Part shown: piece by piece, positions 60,338-64,000 of the stretch
Position numbering within the stretch: position 1 is the first letter of the stretch
Layout: the number at the start of each line of letters is the position of its first letter
From: Dryococelus australis
Lineage: Eukaryota; Arthropoda; Insecta; Phasmatodea; Phasmatidae
NCBI GenBank assembly: GCA_029891345.1
Contig: CM056999.1
Span: 30,624,418 to 30,688,417, forward strand
Length of the DNA: 64,000 nucleotides
Reading direction: 5' to 3'
Notes under the pieces: generated by a model
What the model saw: the letters and a program-made list of their open reading frames with translations, nothing else
Told to the model about the DNA's origin: nothing
The model's database searches: none
Program-made: the position numbers and the translations under genes

Positions 60338-62057
60338 ATAAAAAATTTTACTAGTAATTTGGTGTACCATGTTTGCTAACCTTGTTCCATACTTATTAAT
60401 TTTAACTTGGTGGAGTTTGGAAAGTTCTCCAATTAATTTAATAATTTGCCACCCAAAGGCAAATTTGGTATCCGCGAAAATACCCTAACGGTAATCATAC
60501 ACAAGCTAAAAGGAAAAGTCGAGGTCTGCTGCTGGATAGATCGTTGGTGGATCTCAAGGCAATAGGAACACCAGGTGTCATTCAAGTAAAAAAGATTTGG
60601 TTAATCAATGTTTATGGGGAATAACTAATAAATAAAATTTTTAAGAGCATTATGTTTTATTTTATGAATGTAGGTTTATTAAATACTATAAGAACTGCAC
60701 CAGCGGAGATGGCGCAGTAGGGCAGCTAATAGGTCAACAACTTTGCTTGCATGCTGCACACTAGTTAGGGTAAATTTTAATGAATGTCTGTTTTTTTATT
60801 TTTACCATGCAACATATCGCGCAAGGATAGTCTAAATAACCTGTATTGTTTGTAACTGTTACAGCTTTAAAATGTTTTTAAATATATTTTTGTAGCAATA
60901 TTAGGGTCTTAAATATAAAATAATATAAAATATAAAATATTTCCAGGGTTAGGAAATGTGGAAAATGATTGTGTATCCTCAGTTTGAAATTCCCTTTCTT
61001 GTTTAATGCTGAATTACAATACCTTTAAGCTAGGCAACCTGTTAACGAAAACAATTCTGGTAAGCTATCGTGCCGCAGTTATTGATCCGTATCAAACTAG
61101 ATGGGTTGAAAAATGTGTGGCTCTTCAAAACTCTTTTACAAAACCAAAACATCATCATTAGTAAATTGAAGCCCAAAGGTACTCTTAATAAGTTGTCAAC
61201 AAATAGTAATAAAAACAACAGAAATAAAAAAAATTGCGCACAATTTCACATCGTAATACCAAGTAAAGGCAGAAGTAGAGATTAGTGAGCAATCAAAAAT
61301 TGAGCTTGAGCCGAATACTTTCCTGCAGCTTGAGCAGACTTGAAATATGTGAAGTTCTAATAAACATCAAACCACTTGGCCAGCAACCAACAAGACTGTT
61401 ATTTTACTGTTTATAAAAAAGGAAATAACACATTTATTAATTTAATGTAAATATTTAAAAGGTATGTAGGTGTGTCCCTGTAAAAGAATTCCCCAGAAAT
61501 GGAGATATGAGCACTGTTTAACAGCAAAATCAACCTCGAAAACCAGATCACAAATCCGTTGTGCTGACAGACGAGACAGTGTGTTACATGATTGTTACAA
61601 AAAAAGACATAATTTATTTACAAAATTATATTTTAAAAGAAAGATGTGTTATGGTCAAAATTCTTCCTCAGAACTGCACATATGAACACAGATTATCATA
61701 AAACTTAGCATAAAACAGGGCTGTGAAACAGCCAAATATATGAAGCCTGGAAAGACAGTCTGTAACATGGTTGCTAGAAAATAATACTATTAATATAAAA
61801 CCATATTTTAAAAGGTAAGTGTGTAATAGTTAAAATTATTCCTCATTAAAGCAGGTATGAATTCATATTACTATCAACATTATTATAAAACAAGACTGTG
61901 ACAATTGTTTTATAATCTGGTGAACTTATACATCAATATTCATATGTTTTGGAAATAACTTTATTAACATGTAAAAATGGAGTCTAAGTATAACTGTGTT
62001 ACATTATATGAAAACTTCTGTACATTGTTAATATAAGGCAATGAATTACCATTTAAT
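60338..62057. other. AT-rich intron DNA, no gene recognised
   Basis: No coding exon was found. A TGGCGCAGTAG at about 60712 matches the RNA polymerase III A-box, but no convincing B-box follows. Short AT-rich ORFs only. Confidence 0.45.
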
Positions 62058-62215
62058 ATACTGTATATAAACAATTGTAAGTCGACACCAAATGCAAGCC
62101 GACCCCTAACTTTTAAACCCCGGGAAAAGAAAATAATATGATACAGAATGCAAGCCAAAATTTCAACGTCCCGTGAACACTATCAGCAGAGAAAGCACAC
62201 GGTGATATCATTAAT
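62058..62215. repeat. second, truncated copy of the CCGTATTTAC-family end
   Basis: TACTGTATATAAACAATTGTAAG, then ACACCAAATGCAAGCCGACC and CTAACTTTTAAACC, aligns with 56336-56480 for about 150 bp. No right end was found. Confidence 0.7.
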
Positions 62216-62559
62216 CATGCCAGAGATTTCATGTCTGTTGACTCGTTTTTGTAGCTTCTTCCAATATTCCAAAATCACACCTAGGCTTAGAATTGGTACA
62301 GACAAGTTCCGACCAAGGATTTGCAAATTAAATAAAAAAGACAGTTGTCAACTTGCACATAAAAATACATCAGATTTCGACAAAATAAATAACGTATGAT
62401 CTACTACTAATATAACAAAAATAAAAATTTACTCAAGCTAACGTACACCCGGGCTGCCACCAGTCCTGAAGATGAAATCCTGGTTCTTGGGTACAAAAAT
62501 TCTGTACAATCCTGGAATCATTGGGTCAACTCCTCTAAAATCCTTGGAACCAAAAAATT

Positions 62560-62960
62560 TGGCAAATTACAGGGGGGGAGGGGGGGGGGGGGAACATGAA
62601 GGACATTTACGCATGATGCTTTTCAACAATGGTGGTTTTAACAACATCAGCTCATTCCTACGCATAACCTTACTTTTGGAGTTCTAAAAGTTTGCATTAA
62701 CAATAACGCTGCTGCGTGAGACTGTATTGTTTGTCATTTAGGATGGGCGTTCTAGATAGGGTAGATTGTATAATTCAGCGGCCCAACGTAACTATGTAAC
62801 TGGGGCAAGAAGTAATTTCACCTGCTGCTAGAAAGCACTACTCGTATAGTTTTGTTGCTCGCTTGTCTTCCTACCAGCCGGCCTGTGACATCACGCCAGA
62901 GAGAGCTATGCTTTTCGCCAATATGTGACAAAATGCATGCTCCCAGCTCTATAATAATAA
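62560..62960 (+). repeat. truncated LTR start with preceding purine tract
   Basis: A G-rich tract (62571-62592) leads to TTTACGCATGATGCTTTTCA. The following 300 bp align in blocks with 46142-46440 (for example CAACAATGGT..T.AAC, and CCGGCC.GTGACATCA.GCC). A solo fragment of the LTR family, near the 63089-63277 exon. Confidence 0.6.
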
Positions 62961-62985
62961 TAACAATAATAATACTAATAATGAC
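62950..62985. repeat. (AAT)n microsatellite
   Basis: ATAATAATAATAACAATAAT and similar triplets, about 30 bp, some 100 bp outside the splice donor of the 63089-63277 exon. Confidence 0.85.
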
Positions 62986-63088
62986 ATAAGAGCTTTTCTA
63001 ATTTGGGTGATGGGATGGGTGTCCAATTACCATTTTTTATTTTTTTCGCTCTACAATAGAGTATTACAACATTTATACACCAAATTAC

Positions 63089-63277
63089 CTGAAGATGAAA
63101 CCTCAGAACTATTGTCACTGTTCCTCTTTTTGCCTTTTTTCCCAGTTGTGGTTTTCCTCTTGGATGTAGTTTGAATATGATGGTCAATATCTGAGCATGT
63201 CAGCAAGAAACACCTCCCTGCAAAGATGGTGGTGCCTTCAGCCGGGATTGGCCCCAATAATGACACAATATCAGGAT
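63089..63277 (-). CDS. TP53BP1: 53BP1 homologue, exon encoding the start of BRCT1
   Basis: Internal exon of a 53BP1-type DNA-damage adaptor, a nuclear protein whose C-terminal BRCT pair binds p53 and other repair partners. On the minus strand it is bounded by a TTTTTTGCAG acceptor and a TTCAG|GTAATT donor. It starts with two bases of a split codon, then 62 codons, and ends with one base (G). The peptide includes GPIPAEGTTIFAGRCFLLT, which resembles the first beta strand of 53BP1 BRCT1 (family pattern L..LFxGxxFLLT). A lysine-rich, probably disordered loop with KRKTTTGKKGKKRN follows and occupies the place of the BRCT1 linker. The trailing G joins the leading AC of the next exon (52227-52450) to make GAC. 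Exons for the Tudor domain and N-terminus should lie beyond 64000. Exon limits are seen directly; the family comes from motif recognition. Confidence 0.82.
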
Positions 63278-64000
63278 CTGCAAAAAATTCAGGAATAGTA
63301 CATTATCCAAAAATTCTAAGGGCACCCGCACTAAGTATATCCATATTATTTCAAAAATAAAACTTTTGCATTGAGAATTTTGTCAGAGACTGTAATTCAC
63401 TGTTAAAACAACAAAGAAAGAATTCTAAGACAGTACAACTTTCCAACCTCTACAAATTTACATTATATCGCACTACTTTACATTCTATTCCTCTGCAGAG
63501 TACTAAATCAATACAATTTTATATAGGCCATACAAGCAAGCTTAAATGGTGTTCTGTTTCTTGCCTAACTTCAAACAAAACATGCAACACTTGGACTTGA
63601 GGGTGCAGGTAGGTAGTGTAAAATACCATAACATAATAACCGGTTGTTAAAGTTCTAATAATTTTCTTGAAGACTATACCATGCCATCTCTTAGCTGAAG
63701 AAGACAGTTCATCCAGTTAAATGTTGAAATAGACTGTCCATGGGTAAGAATGTGTAATATTATTTGGACATATACATCCGAAAGTACTGAACTGTGACTA
63801 CTTACACTTATTTTTCTTTCATATTCAGATAATTTAATTTCTCTGTGTGAATGCATACGCACATTTCATAAAATGTTGATGTGAAGTCACTTGTTTAGTC
63901 GGCAGTATACTATGTTATGGATGTAATTGTGAGGCAGCTCCAAAATACACTCAAACATGCTTTTTAACAAATGGAGCAGACAAGATGGTACCAAGAGGAG
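63278..64000. other. intron upstream of the BRCT1 exon
   Basis: AT-rich. The next upstream coding exon must supply one base of the split codon at 63277; none could be identified before the end of the window. Confidence 0.5.

Noticed and set aside
60700-60760. Possible tRNA-derived SINE from an A-box match
   Set aside because: No B-box, tail or target duplication was found.
63674-63862. 62-codon minus-strand ORF as the preceding 53BP1 exon
   Set aside because: It lacks a donor in the required phase and shows no similarity to the region before BRCT1.

Overview
Eukaryotic, AT-rich intronic DNA from an animal genome heavy in transposons. An arthropod is likely but not proven: three LTR promoters carry a TATA box followed about 30 bp later by a TCAGT initiator, and piggyBac, hAT and pogo relics are all present. 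I see no bacterial gene layout, CRISPR array, rRNA or convincing tRNA.

Host gene. The only host gene I can name lies on the minus strand. Three exons (63089-63277, 52227-52450, 10555-10771) have correct splice sites and matching phases. They encode the C-terminal tandem BRCT region of a 53BP1 (TP53BP1) homologue. The introns are about 10.6 kb and 41.5 kb, and most of the window is transposon debris inside them. A further GC-rich terminal-exon candidate (4388-4578, with a poly(A) signal at 4282-4291) is on the same strand and in a compatible phase, but it does not look like the missing second half of BRCT2.

Mobile DNA, left to right: a pogo/Tigger-like element (6419-7999); a 175-bp MITE (9337-9511); a minus-strand retroelement relic (about 12850-13800); a piggyBac element (16718-21656) whose 5' region holds a non-autonomous hAT element with a perfect 8-bp target duplication (17233-18810); a complete but decayed 12.9-kb Gypsy-type LTR retrotransposon on the minus strand, 'element A' (23365-36220, duplication AGCT), whose 3' LTR is split by a pogo element (25166-26746). 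Next come the rearranged remains of a related plus-strand element, 'element B' (36430 to about 44850), broken by an inverted block and by a 3-kb DNA transposon with roughly 0.5-kb inverted repeats (40963-43990). A head-to-tail run of LTRs and internal fragments follows (44001-50760). In the smaller intron there is a decayed hAT element (55333-60337) whose transposase is itself split by a TA-flanked element (56338-57654).

Most unusual. (1) The 40963-43990 transposon has no visible DDE transposase. It carries a FEN1/PIN-like nuclease domain followed by a CXC-type cysteine-rich domain. (2) The Gypsy-type elements A and B begin Gag with PHD-like zinc fingers, tandem in B, and element A keeps an uninterrupted 295-codon proline-rich ORF after pol. 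Most transposon genes here are pseudogenes. All boundaries and family names come from reading the sequence, without database searches.
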